Source: Paracoccus sp. SMMA_5_TC
GTDB taxonomy: Bacteria > Pseudomonadota > Alphaproteobacteria > Rhodobacterales > Rhodobacteraceae
Direction of reading: 5' to 3'
Assembly: GCF_009696685.2 (NCBI RefSeq)
Contig: NZ_CP102356.1
Location: 233,501-297,500 of the forward strand
DNA length: 64,000 nt
Shown here in pieces: positions 17,288 to 25,843 of this stretch (positions within the stretch are counted from its first letter, which is position 1; each line of letters opens with the position of its first letter). The notes under the pieces are model-generated. The model searched no databases and was not told where the DNA came from. It was given only the letters and a program-made list of their open reading frames with translations. The translations under genes and the position numbers were made by a program.

Positions 17288-18760
17288 ATGAAGAACCGCA
17301 TTCCCATCGAGATGTTCTTTCAGCGCGGCAATGCCGCCGGCACGCTGCAGGCGCGGCTGGCGGCAGCCATCGTCCAGGCGATCCTGGAGACACGCGCCCC
17401 CGCCGGCAGCCGGTTGCCGTCGTCAAGGGCGCTGGCGCTGGCGCTTGGCATCTCGAGGATGACTGTGACGCTGGTCTATCAGGAACTTGTCAGCCAAGGC
17501 TATCTGGAGCCCCGGCCGCGGTCGGGCATTGTTGTCGCCGCCACCGTGCCGCATCGACGGGTCAGCGTGCCGCAGGCGCAGCCGGCCCCGTTGCAATCCC
17601 CTCCGGACTGGGACCGCTGGCTGGCCGGTCACCAGCCGCGGCGGCGGGTGATCCGCAAGCCGGCGAACTGGCGCGACTATCGCTATGCCTTCATCTATGG
17701 CCAAAGCGATCCGGCACTGTTCGACCACAATGCCTGGCGCGATTGCGCGCGCCGCGCCTGGGGCACGCGCGATTTCGCCCAGCTTGCGGCCGACCAATAT
17801 GGCGCCGACGATCCGATGCTGATCGACTATATCTGTTCGCACAGCCTGCCCCGGCGCGGCATCCATGCCCGGCCTGATGAAATCCTGGTGACGCTGGGGG
17901 CGCAGAACGCGCTGTTTCTGGCCGTCGAACTGCTGGCGCGCCAGGACCGGCTGGCGGTGATCGAGGATCCCGGATACCCCGATTTCGCCGAAACCCTGCG
18001 GCGCGCGCATTGTCCAACAGCATTCCTGCCGGTGGACGAAGGCGGGCTTGACCCGACGATGCTGCCCATCGGCACCCGCCTGGTCATCGTCACCCCCAGC
18101 CACAACATCCCGACCGGCGCCACCATGCCCCTGGCACGGCGCCAGGCGTTGCTGGCCCGCGCGGCTGCCGACGATTTCCTGATCGTCGAGGATGACTATG
18201 ATTTCGAGATGTCCTATCTGGCACCGCCCGCCCCGGCATTGAAGTCGCTGGATCGCAGCGGGCGTGTCATCTATATCGGCAGCTTTTCCAAGTCGCTGTT
18301 TCCCGGCCTGCGTATCGGATACATGGTCGCGCCGGCCCCGCTGATTTCACGCGCGCGGTCGCTGCGGGCCATCATGCTGCGCCACCCGCCCAACCACCTG
18401 CAGCGCATCACCGCCTATTTCCTGGCGCTTGGTCATTACGACGCCCATATCGTGCGCCTGCGCCAGGCGCTGAAGCGGCGCCGGGCGCTCATGGAACTGT
18501 CGCTATCCTCAACACAGTTGCAGATCGCCGGCGCGGCACCGGCGGGCGGATCCAGCCTTTGGATCAAGGCGCCACCCGACTGCGACAGCACCGCGCTGGC
18601 GCTGGCCTTGCAACAGGACAGCGTGCTGATCGAGCCGGGCCAGGTGTTCTTCGAGCGCCCACCGGTGCCCTGTCCCTATTTCCGCCTGGGCTATTCATCA
18701 ATCCGCGAAGATGCCATCGCGCCCGGCATCGACCTGATCGCCCGGCGCGCAACGGGATGA
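17288..18760 (+). CDS. tauR: MocR-family regulator of taurine genes
   Basis: The product has 490 residues: a GntR-type winged helix-turn-helix at about 15-80 (SRLPSSRALALALGISRMTV), a linker, then a fold-type I aminotransferase domain to the end. The cofactor lysine is in YIGSFSKSLFPGLRIGYMV (about residue 337). MocR proteins bind pyridoxal phosphate and an amino-type ligand, and TauR activates taurine genes in Rhodobacter capsulatus. Its divergent position next to tauK and the direct repeats between them support the same role here. The ATG at 17288 has only a weak ribosome site and abuts one repeat, so TauR may also limit its own synthesis. Confidence 0.9.
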   Translation: MKNRIPIEMFFQRGNAAGTLQARLAAAIVQAILETRAPAGSRLPSSRALALALGISRMTVTLVYQELVSQGYLEPRPRSGIVVAATVPHRRVSVPQAQPAPLQSPPDWDRWLAGHQPRRRVIRKPANWRDYRYAFIYGQSDPALFDHNAWRDCARRAWGTRDFAQLAADQYGADDPMLIDYICSHSLPRRGIHARPDEILVTLGAQNALFLAVELLARQDRLAVIEDPGYPDFAETLRRAHCPTAFLPVDEGGLDPTMLPIGTRLVIVTPSHNIPTGATMPLARRQALLARAAADDFLIVEDDYDFEMSYLAPPAPALKSLDRSGRVIYIGSFSKSLFPGLRIGYMVAPAPLISRARSLRAIMLRHPPNHLQRITAYFLALGHYDAHIVRLRQALKRRRALMELSLSSTQLQIAGAAPAGGSSLWIKAPPDCDSTALALALQQDSVLIEPGQVFFERPPVPCPYFRLGYSSIREDAIAPGIDLIARRATG

Positions 18761-18842
18761 TCGCGCATCACCGGGATGCGCCCTGACTCAGGCCCGGAAA
18801 GGCACCGGCACCATCGGCACGGACGATGGGACCGGACCCATA

Positions 18843-19739
18843 TCAGCCAAAGACGCTGCGCAATTCCTTGGCGACATAATCGGCAAACAACCGCACCTTG
18901 GGATCCTGAAGGCGCCGATGCGGGGTCAGCGCGCCGAACTGCGACGGCACCGGCGGGGTCTGCGGCAGCACCTCGACCAGCCGACCCGACGCCAGATAGG
19001 CGGCGATTTCGTATCGGGGGCGGTTGACGATGCCACGCCCCTCCAGCGCCCATTCGGTCAGCACGTCGCCGTCATCGGCATCGAAGCGCCCATTGATCAG
19101 CATCTTCTGCGGCCCCTCGGGGGTCTGCAACACCCAGTAATATTCCGGGCTGCGCGGATAGCGCAGCAACAGGCAGTTATGCCCGGCCAGATCCTCGGGG
19201 CGCTCGGGATTGCCGCGTTCGGCCAGATAGCCGGGCGTCGCCACCAGCGCGCGCGGACATTCGGCGATACGCCGCCATTTCAGTGCCGAATCCTGCGGCT
19301 CGCCCAGGAAAAAGGCCAGGTCGATGCCATCGGCGATGATGTCCACGTTGCGATCCGACAGGCGCAAGCGCAGCTCGACCCCCGGATATTCGTCGCAAAA
19401 GCGTGGCACCAGGGGCGCGATCAGCCGCCGGCCCAGGCCCAGGGGCGCGGTAACACGCAAGGCGCCATGCGGCATCCCCGAGAACCCCGAGACGACGGCC
19501 TCGGCCTCGTCCAGGGTTTCGATCACCCGCCGGGCGTTTTCATAGAATGCCCGACCTACCTCGGTCGGGACCAGCTTGCGCGTCGTGCGATTGAGCAGAC
19601 GCACGCCATAGCGGGTTTCCAGATCCTTGATCCGGTTCGAGGCCACGGCCGGCGACATGCGCAGATCACGCCCACCCGCCGTGATCGACCCCAGTTCGAC
19701 CACCCGCACGAACACCCGCAGACTTTCAAGATATGGCAT
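18843..19739 (-). CDS. LysR-family transcriptional regulator
   Basis: The product has 298 residues. The N-terminal winged helix-turn-helix (residues 1-60) contains GSITAGGRDLRMSPAVASNR and the linker RLLNRTTRKLVPTEVG. The rest is the two-lobed effector-binding domain of the CrgA/DsdC-like subgroup (GALRVTAPLGLGRRLIAPLV starts it). It is divergent from xdhA with a 118-base gap, so control of the xdh operon is likely. The effector is unknown; a purine or its breakdown product is a guess from position. Confidence 0.9.
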   Translation of the reverse strand: MPYLESLRVFVRVVELGSITAGGRDLRMSPAVASNRIKDLETRYGVRLLNRTTRKLVPTEVGRAFYENARRVIETLDEAEAVVSGFSGMPHGALRVTAPLGLGRRLIAPLVPRFCDEYPGVELRLRLSDRNVDIIADGIDLAFFLGEPQDSALKWRRIAECPRALVATPGYLAERGNPERPEDLAGHNCLLLRYPRSPEYYWVLQTPEGPQKMLINGRFDADDGDVLTEWALEGRGIVNRPRYEIAAYLASGRLVEVLPQTPPVPSQFGALTPHRRLQDPKVRLFADYVAKELRSVFG

Positions 19740-19763
19740 AGACCCCCGCCGGCGCTTTCAAGG

Positions 19764-19796
19764 AATCACAAAAAGTCTTATGCTCAATCGGTGATT
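19764..19796. promoter_or_regulatory. Spaced inverted repeat AATCAC-N21-GTGATT in the lysR-xdhA gap
   Basis: AATCAC (19764-19769) and GTGATT (19791-19796) are inverted copies separated by 21 bases, between the divergent LysR gene and xdhA. LysR proteins bind dyads in exactly such gaps, but the arms are short and spacing is wide, so this is only a candidate. Confidence 0.3.
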
Positions 19797-19857
19797 TCGC
19801 AAAGACCCATTCGCATTTACCTTTGCCGCATACCCAGCCAAGCTGAGCGAGGAGCGC

Positions 19858-21303
19858 ATGGCCCAGGAATTGCGATTTCTGCTGAATGATACCGAGGTGC
19901 GCCTGACGGAAGCGGGGTCACGCGACACCCTTCTGGATTTTCTGCGCCTGAACCGACGACTGACCGGCACCAAGGAGGGATGCGCCGAAGGCGACTGCGG
20001 CGCCTGCACGGTGCTGATCGGACGGCTGCACCATGGCAGGCTGCACTATGAACCGATCAATGCCTGCATCCGGTTCCTGGCATCCTGCCACGGCTGCCAT
20101 GTGGTGACGGTCGAACATCTGCGCGGCGCGGATGGCGGGCTGCACCCGGTCCAGGCCGCCATGGTCGAACACCACGGCAGCCAGTGCGGTTTCTGCACGC
20201 CAGGCTTCGTCATGGCGCTTTACGGTTTGTGGATGCAGAATCCGCGCCCGGACATGCTGGCCATCGAGACCGCGCTGCAAGGCAACCTGTGCCGCTGCAC
20301 CGGCTATGAACCGATCGTCAAGGCCGCCTTTGCCGCCAGCGAGGCCGGCGGTCAGCACATGGATGCGCTGTCGGTCGAACGCGACCGCGTGACCGAGGCG
20401 CTGAAGGCCATTCCCGCGGAACGTGTCGAGATTGCGCGCGGCGACGACCGCGCAATCCTGCCCGCCGATGCCGCCGATCTGGCGGTGGTTCTGGCGGAAA
20501 ACCCCAAGGCCACGATCGTCGCGGGCGCCACCGATGTCGGGCTGTGGGTGACCAAGTTCCTGCGCGACATCTCGCCCGCGGTGTTCATCGGTCATCTTCA
20601 GGATCTGAAGCAGATCGAGATCACTCCCGGCCACATCACCATCGGTGCGGGCGTCACCTACACAGAGTTCGAGCCCTTCATCCTGCAGCATTTCCCCGAA
20701 GCGCTGGACTACTGGCGCCGCATCGGCGGCTGGCAGGTGCGCAACGCCGGCACCATCGGCGGCAATGTCGCCAATGGCTCGCCCATCGGGGAAACGCCGC
20801 CGCTGCTGATCGCGCTTGGCGCCACCATGCGGCTGCGCAGCACCGCCGGCACCCGCGACCTGCCGGTCGAGGAATTCTTCATCGACTATGGCAAGCAGGA
20901 TCGCCGGCCGGATGAGTTCGTCGAAAGCATCACCGTGCCGCTGAAGGGTCAGGCCCGCATCGCCGCCTACAAGGTCAGCAAGCGCCATCACGCCGATATC
21001 ACCGCCTCGGCCGCGGCCTTCCGCATCGAGACCGACGGTGCCACCATCATCGACGCCCGCGTCGCCTTCGGTGGCATGGCCGCCACGCCCAAGCGTGCCG
21101 CCCGCGCCGAGGCAGCGCTGAAGGGTCAACCCTTCACCGCAGAAACCTTTGAAGCCGCCGCCCGGGCGGTCGCCAACGACTTCCAGCCGCTTAGCGACTG
21201 GCGGGGCAGTGCCGAATACCGCCAGCAACTTGCCGCCAATTTCTTCCGTCGCTTCTGGCTGGAACAGTCGGGCGCGGAACACCGCCTGAGGAGGGTCGAA
21301 TGA
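19858..21303 (+). CDS. xdhA: Xanthine dehydrogenase, iron-sulfur and FAD subunit
   Basis: The product has 481 residues, full length for the bacterial small subunit. It carries electrons from the Mo site to NAD+. The plant-type [2Fe-2S] motif is CAEGDCGAC (residues 42-50), and the second cluster domain has QCGFCTPGF and NLCRCTGYEPI within about residues 110-150. The FAD domain occupies about 195-370 (AGATDVGLWVTK and GGWQVRNAGTIGGNVANGSP), followed by the C-terminal FAD-associated domain. GAGGAG precedes the ATG. The stop overlaps xdhB as ATGA. First gene of an xdhABC-guaD operon for oxidation of hypoxanthine and xanthine to urate. Confidence 0.96.
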   Translation: MAQELRFLLNDTEVRLTEAGSRDTLLDFLRLNRRLTGTKEGCAEGDCGACTVLIGRLHHGRLHYEPINACIRFLASCHGCHVVTVEHLRGADGGLHPVQAAMVEHHGSQCGFCTPGFVMALYGLWMQNPRPDMLAIETALQGNLCRCTGYEPIVKAAFAASEAGGQHMDALSVERDRVTEALKAIPAERVEIARGDDRAILPADAADLAVVLAENPKATIVAGATDVGLWVTKFLRDISPAVFIGHLQDLKQIEITPGHITIGAGVTYTEFEPFILQHFPEALDYWRRIGGWQVRNAGTIGGNVANGSPIGETPPLLIALGATMRLRSTAGTRDLPVEEFFIDYGKQDRRPDEFVESITVPLKGQARIAAYKVSKRHHADITASAAAFRIETDGATIIDARVAFGGMAATPKRAARAEAALKGQPFTAETFEAAARAVANDFQPLSDWRGSAEYRQQLAANFFRRFWLEQSGAEHRLRRVE

Positions 21304-23597
21304 AACAGGACGTCATCGTGAAGGGTGCAGCGCATACCTCGATCATCCACGACTCGGCGATCAAACACGTCACGGGTCAGGCCGATTACACCGACGACCT
21401 GATGGAGCCGGTGGGGCTTTTGCATGCCTATCTGGGGCTGTCCAGCGTGGCGCACGGCCGCATCACCAGCATGGATCTGTCCGCCGTGCGCAATGCCCCG
21501 GGCGTGCATCTGGTGCTGACGGCCGAGGATGTGCCCGGCGAAAACGACATCAGCCCGACCGGGTTGCATGACGAACCGGTCTTTGCCGATACCGAAGTCC
21601 AGTTCGTCGGCCAGCCGATCTTTGCGGTGATCGCCGAAACCCGCGACCAGGCGCGCCGTGCCTGCAAGCTGGCGCGCATCGAATACGAGGAACTGCCCTT
21701 TGCCCTGGATGCGATCTCGGCGCGCGACGCCGGAATGGGCTATGTCACCAAGCCGCTGAAACTGGCGCGGGGCGACATGTCGGAACTGGACAAGGCGCCG
21801 CGCCGGCTGTCCGGGCGCCTGACTGTCGGCGGCCAGGAACATTTCTATCTGGAAAGCCAGATCGCCATGGCCATCCCGGGCGAGGATGACGAGGTGATCG
21901 TCAATGTCTCGACCCAGCACCCCAGCGAAGTGCAGCACATGGTTGCGCATGTGCTGGGCGTGCCGTCGAACGCCGTGGTGGTGAACGTTCGTCGCATGGG
22001 CGGGGGATTTGGCGGCAAGGAATCGCAGATGAACGTCTTTGCCAGCGTGGCCGCGATGGCGGCCAAGCGGCTGCGCCGGGCGATCAAGCTGCGTCCCGAT
22101 CGCGACGACGATTTCCAGATCACCGGCAAGCGCCACGATTTCGTCATCGACTATCAGGTCGGCTATGACGACAGCGGCCGCATCCATGCGGTGGACGCCG
22201 ATTTCTATGCCCGCTGCGGCTATTCGTCGGATCTTTCGGGACCGGTCACGGACCGGGCGCTGTTCCACGCCGACAACGCCTATTACTATCCGGCGGTCGA
22301 ACTGCGCAGCCACCCGATGAAAACCAACACCTGCTCGAACACCGCTTTCCGGGGTTTCGGCGGGCCGCAGGGTGTCATCATGGCCGAGCGCGCGATCGAG
22401 GAAATCGCCTATGCCCTGGGCCGCGATCCGCTGGAAATCCGCAAGCTGAACCTGTATCGGAACGGCCAGCTGACCCCCTATCACCAGGAGGTCGAGGACC
22501 AGATCCTGCCGCGCATCTTCGAGGAACTCGAGGCCAGCAGCGACTATCATGCGCGCCGCAAGGCGGTTCTGGACTGGAACGCCCGCGGCGGCGCCATCCG
22601 CAAGGGCATCGCTCTGACCCCGGTCAAGTTCGGCATCAGCTTCACTGCGACCTGGTATAACCAGGCCGGCGCGCTGATCCACATCTATTCGGATGGCTCG
22701 ATCCATCTGAACCACGGCGGCACCGAGATGGGTCAGGGTCTGAACACCAAGGTCGCGCAGGTCGTGGCGGAGGCTCTGGGTGTGGATATCGACCGGATCA
22801 AGATCACCAAGACCACGACCGAAAAGGTGCCCAACACCTCGGCCACCGCCGCATCCTCGGGGTCCGACCTCAATGGCATGGCCGCGCTGAATGCCTGCGA
22901 ACAGCTGCTGACGCGGTTGCGCAATTTTGCTGCCGAGGCACGCGGCGTCGATCCCGAACTGGTCAGCATCGGCGAAACCGTCCGTATCGGCGACGAGGAG
23001 ATGCCGTTCCAGGACTTCATCAAGACCGCCTATATGGCGCGGGTGCAGCTGTCGGCGGCAGGCTTCTACAAGACGCCCAAGATCCACTGGGACCGCGATA
23101 CCGGCCGCGGTCGGCCATTCTACTACTTTGCCTATGGCGCGGCCTGTGCCGAGGTCTCGGTCGATACGCTGACGGGTGAATATGTGATCGAGCGTGCCGA
23201 TGTGCTGCACGACGTGGGCCGCAGCCTCAACCCGGCGCTGGACAAGGGCCAGGTCGAGGGCGCCTTTGTGCAGGGCACCGGCTGGCTGACCAGCGAGGAA
23301 CTGTGGTGGGACCAGAAGGGCCGGCTGCGCACGCATGCACCCTCGACCTACAAGATCCCGCTGGCGTCCGACCGGCCCAAGGTGTTCAACGTCAACCTGG
23401 CCGACTGGTCGGTAAACCGCGAAAACACCATCAAGCGGTCCAAGGCCGTGGGCGAGCCGCCCTTCATGCTGGGCATTTCGGTGTTCGAGGCGATCAACAT
23501 GGCGGTGGCGTCCTTCAACGGCTATCGCGAACATCCGCGCATCGACGCGCCGGCGACGCCGGAACGGGTGCTGATGGCGATCGAGAAGCTCAGATGA
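21300..23597 (+). CDS. xdhB: Xanthine dehydrogenase, molybdopterin-binding subunit
   Basis: The product has 765 residues. It hydroxylates hypoxanthine and xanthine at the Mo cofactor. The aldehyde oxidase/xanthine dehydrogenase N-terminal domain spans about 20-130. Cofactor-contact segments are MGGGFGGKESQ (about 230), AFRGFGGPQG (about 347) and GGTEMGQGLNTK (about 475). The catalytic glutamate lies in AVGEPPFMLGI (about 717). Start overlaps xdhA by ATGA and stop overlaps xdhC by ATGA, so the three are translationally coupled. Confidence 0.96.
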   Translation: MKQDVIVKGAAHTSIIHDSAIKHVTGQADYTDDLMEPVGLLHAYLGLSSVAHGRITSMDLSAVRNAPGVHLVLTAEDVPGENDISPTGLHDEPVFADTEVQFVGQPIFAVIAETRDQARRACKLARIEYEELPFALDAISARDAGMGYVTKPLKLARGDMSELDKAPRRLSGRLTVGGQEHFYLESQIAMAIPGEDDEVIVNVSTQHPSEVQHMVAHVLGVPSNAVVVNVRRMGGGFGGKESQMNVFASVAAMAAKRLRRAIKLRPDRDDDFQITGKRHDFVIDYQVGYDDSGRIHAVDADFYARCGYSSDLSGPVTDRALFHADNAYYYPAVELRSHPMKTNTCSNTAFRGFGGPQGVIMAERAIEEIAYALGRDPLEIRKLNLYRNGQLTPYHQEVEDQILPRIFEELEASSDYHARRKAVLDWNARGGAIRKGIALTPVKFGISFTATWYNQAGALIHIYSDGSIHLNHGGTEMGQGLNTKVAQVVAEALGVDIDRIKITKTTTEKVPNTSATAASSGSDLNGMAALNACEQLLTRLRNFAAEARGVDPELVSIGETVRIGDEEMPFQDFIKTAYMARVQLSAAGFYKTPKIHWDRDTGRGRPFYYFAYGAACAEVSVDTLTGEYVIERADVLHDVGRSLNPALDKGQVEGAFVQGTGWLTSEELWWDQKGRLRTHAPSTYKIPLASDRPKVFNVNLADWSVNRENTIKRSKAVGEPPFMLGISVFEAINMAVASFNGYREHPRIDAPATPERVLMAIEKLR

Positions 23598-24337
23598 TCC
23601 GGGTCGAGGTCACACGCGCGCGGGGCTCGGTCCCGCGCGAAAAGGGTGCGATGATGCACGTGACCAACGACGGCATCCAGGGCACCATCGGCGGCGGCCA
23701 GCTGGAATACATGGCCATCGACCGCGCGCGCCAGATGCTGGCGCGCGGCGAAACCGCGGCAACGATGGATGTGCCCCTGGGCCCTGAAATCGGCCAGTGC
23801 TGCGGTGGGCGGGTGGAACTGACCTTGACCCATGTCGAGCATCTGCCTGCGGCGGCTGAACTGCCGCAGGTGCTGATCTTTGGCGCCGGACATGTGGGCC
23901 GTGCGCTGGCCCGCGCGCTGGCGCTGCTGCCCGTGCGACCCATTGTCATCGACCAGCGGCCCGCCGAACTGGCGCTTGCCAGCGGCGAAACCCGTCTGAC
24001 CCCGCTGCCCGAGGCCGAAATCCGCAAGGCGCCCTATGGCAGCAGTTATGTCATCCTGACGCATGATCACGCGCTGGATTTCCTGCTGGCGGCCGAGGCG
24101 CTGCGGCGGCTGGACGCCCCCTATATCGGGATGATCGGCAGCAACACCAAGCTGGTCCAGTTCCGCCGCCACGCCCGTGCCCAGGGGCTTGACACCGAAC
24201 GTCTGACCTGCCCGATCGGCGCCGGCTGGTCGCAGGACAAGCGCCCCGAAATCATCGCCGCCTTTACCGCCGCCGAACTGATCGGACGGCTGACACAGAC
24301 CGCCAGCAAGGTGAAACGCCAATCATGCGACAACTGA
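23594..24337 (+). CDS. xdhC: Xanthine dehydrogenase accessory protein XdhC
   Basis: The ATG at 23594 overlaps the xdhB stop, giving 247 residues. XdhC binds molybdenum cofactor, promotes its sulfuration and inserts it into XdhB. The N-terminal segment RARGSVPREKGAMM and GTIGGGQLEYMAID, the cysteine pair GQCCGGRVEL, the Rossmann motif VLIFGAGHVGRALARAL and the C-terminal YIGMIGSNTK are all typical. The protein begins right at the conserved block, so it lacks about 15-20 N-terminal residues found in Rhodobacter XdhC. An earlier start would lie inside xdhB, so the short form is probably real. Confidence 0.92.
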   Translation: MIRVEVTRARGSVPREKGAMMHVTNDGIQGTIGGGQLEYMAIDRARQMLARGETAATMDVPLGPEIGQCCGGRVELTLTHVEHLPAAAELPQVLIFGAGHVGRALARALALLPVRPIVIDQRPAELALASGETRLTPLPEAEIRKAPYGSSYVILTHDHALDFLLAAEALRRLDAPYIGMIGSNTKLVQFRRHARAQGLDTERLTCPIGAGWSQDKRPEIIAAFTAAELIGRLTQTASKVKRQSCDN

Positions 24338-25602
24338 TCCGAGGTCGCGTCCTTTCATTTCACGCCGACCCGGTCGAGGTCGAGGACGCCTATACCTATC
24401 ACGAAGACGGGGCCGTCATCACCGATGACGGCAAGATCGCCGCAGTGGGCGACTATGCCAGCCTGCGCGATCCGGCATTGCCTGAAATCGACCATCGCCC
24501 GCATCTGATCCTGCCCGGCTTCATCGACACGCATATCCACTTTCCGCAGGTGCAGGTGGTGGCCAGCTGGGGCGCGCAGCTGCTGGACTGGCTGAACACC
24601 TATACCTTCCCCGAAGAGGCGCGCTTTGCCCAGCAGGGCCATGCCCCGGCCATGGCCGACAAGTTCCTGGACCTGCTGCTGCGCCATGGCACCACCACCG
24701 CGGTGGCCTATTGCTCGGTGCATCCGCAATCCGCCGAGGCGCTGTTTTCCGCGGCCGAGGCGCGCAACATGGCCATGATCGCCGGCAAGGTGATGATGGA
24801 TCGCAACGCGCCGGAGATGGTGCTGGACACGCCGCAACAGGGCTATGACGACAGCAAGGCGTTGATCGCCAAATGGCACGGCCGCGGCCGCCAACGCTAT
24901 GCCATCACCCCGCGATTTGCCATCACCTCGACCCCCGAGCAGATGGAAATGACCGGGCAACTGGCGCGCGAACATCCCGATTGCCACATCCAGACCCACC
25001 TGAGCGAAAACCGCGACGAAATCGCCTTTACCCTCAGCCTCTATCCCAAGGCGCGGGATTATCTGGACATTTACGAACATTACGGGCTGCTGGGCGACAA
25101 GATCCTGCTGGGTCATTCGATCCACCTGGAACCGCGCGAGATCGACCGCATGGCCGAAACCGGCTCGCATCCGGTGTTCTGCCCGACCTCGAACCTGTTC
25201 CTGGGCTCGGGCCTGTTCGACGAAGGCGGGCTGCGCGCGCGCGGCATCAGTTCGGGAATCGCCACCGACATCGGCGGCGGCACCAGCTATTCGATGCTTC
25301 AGACGCTGAACGAAGGCTACAAGATCCTGCAATTGCGCGGACAGAAGCTGCATCCCCTCGCCGCCTTCCATTGGGCGACGCGCGGCAATGCCCGCGTGTT
25401 GGGGATGGAGGACCGCATCGGCACCCTGGCCCCCGGTTCGGACGCCGATCTGGTGGTGCTGAACAGCCGCGCCACCCCGGCCATGGCACTGCGGATGGAA
25501 CGGGCCCAGACCCTGGCCGAAGAACTGTTCATCCTGCAGATCATGGGCGACGACCGTTCGATCGCCCAGACCTATGTCGCCGGTCAACCGATGCTGGACT
25601 GA
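24325..25602 (+). CDS. guaD: Guanine deaminase
   Basis: The product has 425 residues and begins 13 bases before the xdhC stop. It hydrolyses guanine to xanthine and ammonia, feeding xanthine dehydrogenase. Amidohydrolase-fold metal ligands are visible: PGFIDTHIHFPQ (about 68-79), IQTHLSENRDE (about 227-237), LLGHSIHL and the aspartate in GIATDIGGGTSYSM (about 310-325). PQVQVVASWGAQLLDWLNTY after the first motif is typical of GuaD. It is the last gene before the terminator at 25628-25661. Confidence 0.94.
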   Translation: MRQLIRGRVLSFHADPVEVEDAYTYHEDGAVITDDGKIAAVGDYASLRDPALPEIDHRPHLILPGFIDTHIHFPQVQVVASWGAQLLDWLNTYTFPEEARFAQQGHAPAMADKFLDLLLRHGTTTAVAYCSVHPQSAEALFSAAEARNMAMIAGKVMMDRNAPEMVLDTPQQGYDDSKALIAKWHGRGRQRYAITPRFAITSTPEQMEMTGQLAREHPDCHIQTHLSENRDEIAFTLSLYPKARDYLDIYEHYGLLGDKILLGHSIHLEPREIDRMAETGSHPVFCPTSNLFLGSGLFDEGGLRARGISSGIATDIGGGTSYSMLQTLNEGYKILQLRGQKLHPLAAFHWATRGNARVLGMEDRIGTLAPGSDADLVVLNSRATPAMALRMERAQTLAEELFILQIMGDDRSIAQTYVAGQPMLD

Positions 25603-25627
25603 CCCGGACCTCCCTCCGGAGCCAGTG

Positions 25628-25661
25628 CGCCCGCCTGCCCATCAGGCGGGCGTCATCTTTT
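25628..25661 (+). terminator. Terminator after the xdhABC-guaD operon
   Basis: CGCCCGCCTG (25628-25637) pairs with CAGGCGGGCG (25643-25652) as a perfect 10-bp stem with a 5-base loop, followed by TCATCTTTT. Confidence 0.75.
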
Positions 25662-25843
25662 GCGCGTTGCCGATGGGACAGTGGACCTCAAGCCAGTCTC
25701 ACGTCGGCAACTGCGCTGACAGGGTCGGCGATGCTAGGCTCCGGACAAGACCCGGCGCCGCCTTCGGCGCGCCACGGCGGCAATGAAAAAGGGCGGGGCC
25801 GCGATGGCCCCGCCCGGTTCTTTTGCATGGTGTCGTCTTTGAC
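25662..25843. other. Intergenic spacer with a second, bidirectional terminator
   Basis: Between convergent guaD and the permease the only structure I see besides the guaD terminator is GGGCGGGGCC (25791-25800) pairing with GGCCCCGCCC (25806-25815). On the minus strand it is followed by TTTTT, and on the plus strand by GGTTCTTTT, so it can end transcription both ways. No coding frame is credible here. Confidence 0.6.
25786..25815 (-). terminator. Terminator of the purine permease gene
   Basis: The 10-bp stem GGGCGGGGCC/GGCCCCGCCC with a GCGAT loop is followed on the minus strand by five T residues at 25790-25786, 28 bases after the permease stop. Confidence 0.75.

Noticed and set aside
21126..23534. 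A minus-strand open frame of 802 codons across xdhB
   Set aside because: It mirrors the codon pattern of xdhB, which has intact catalytic motifs. Nothing in its translation is recognisable.
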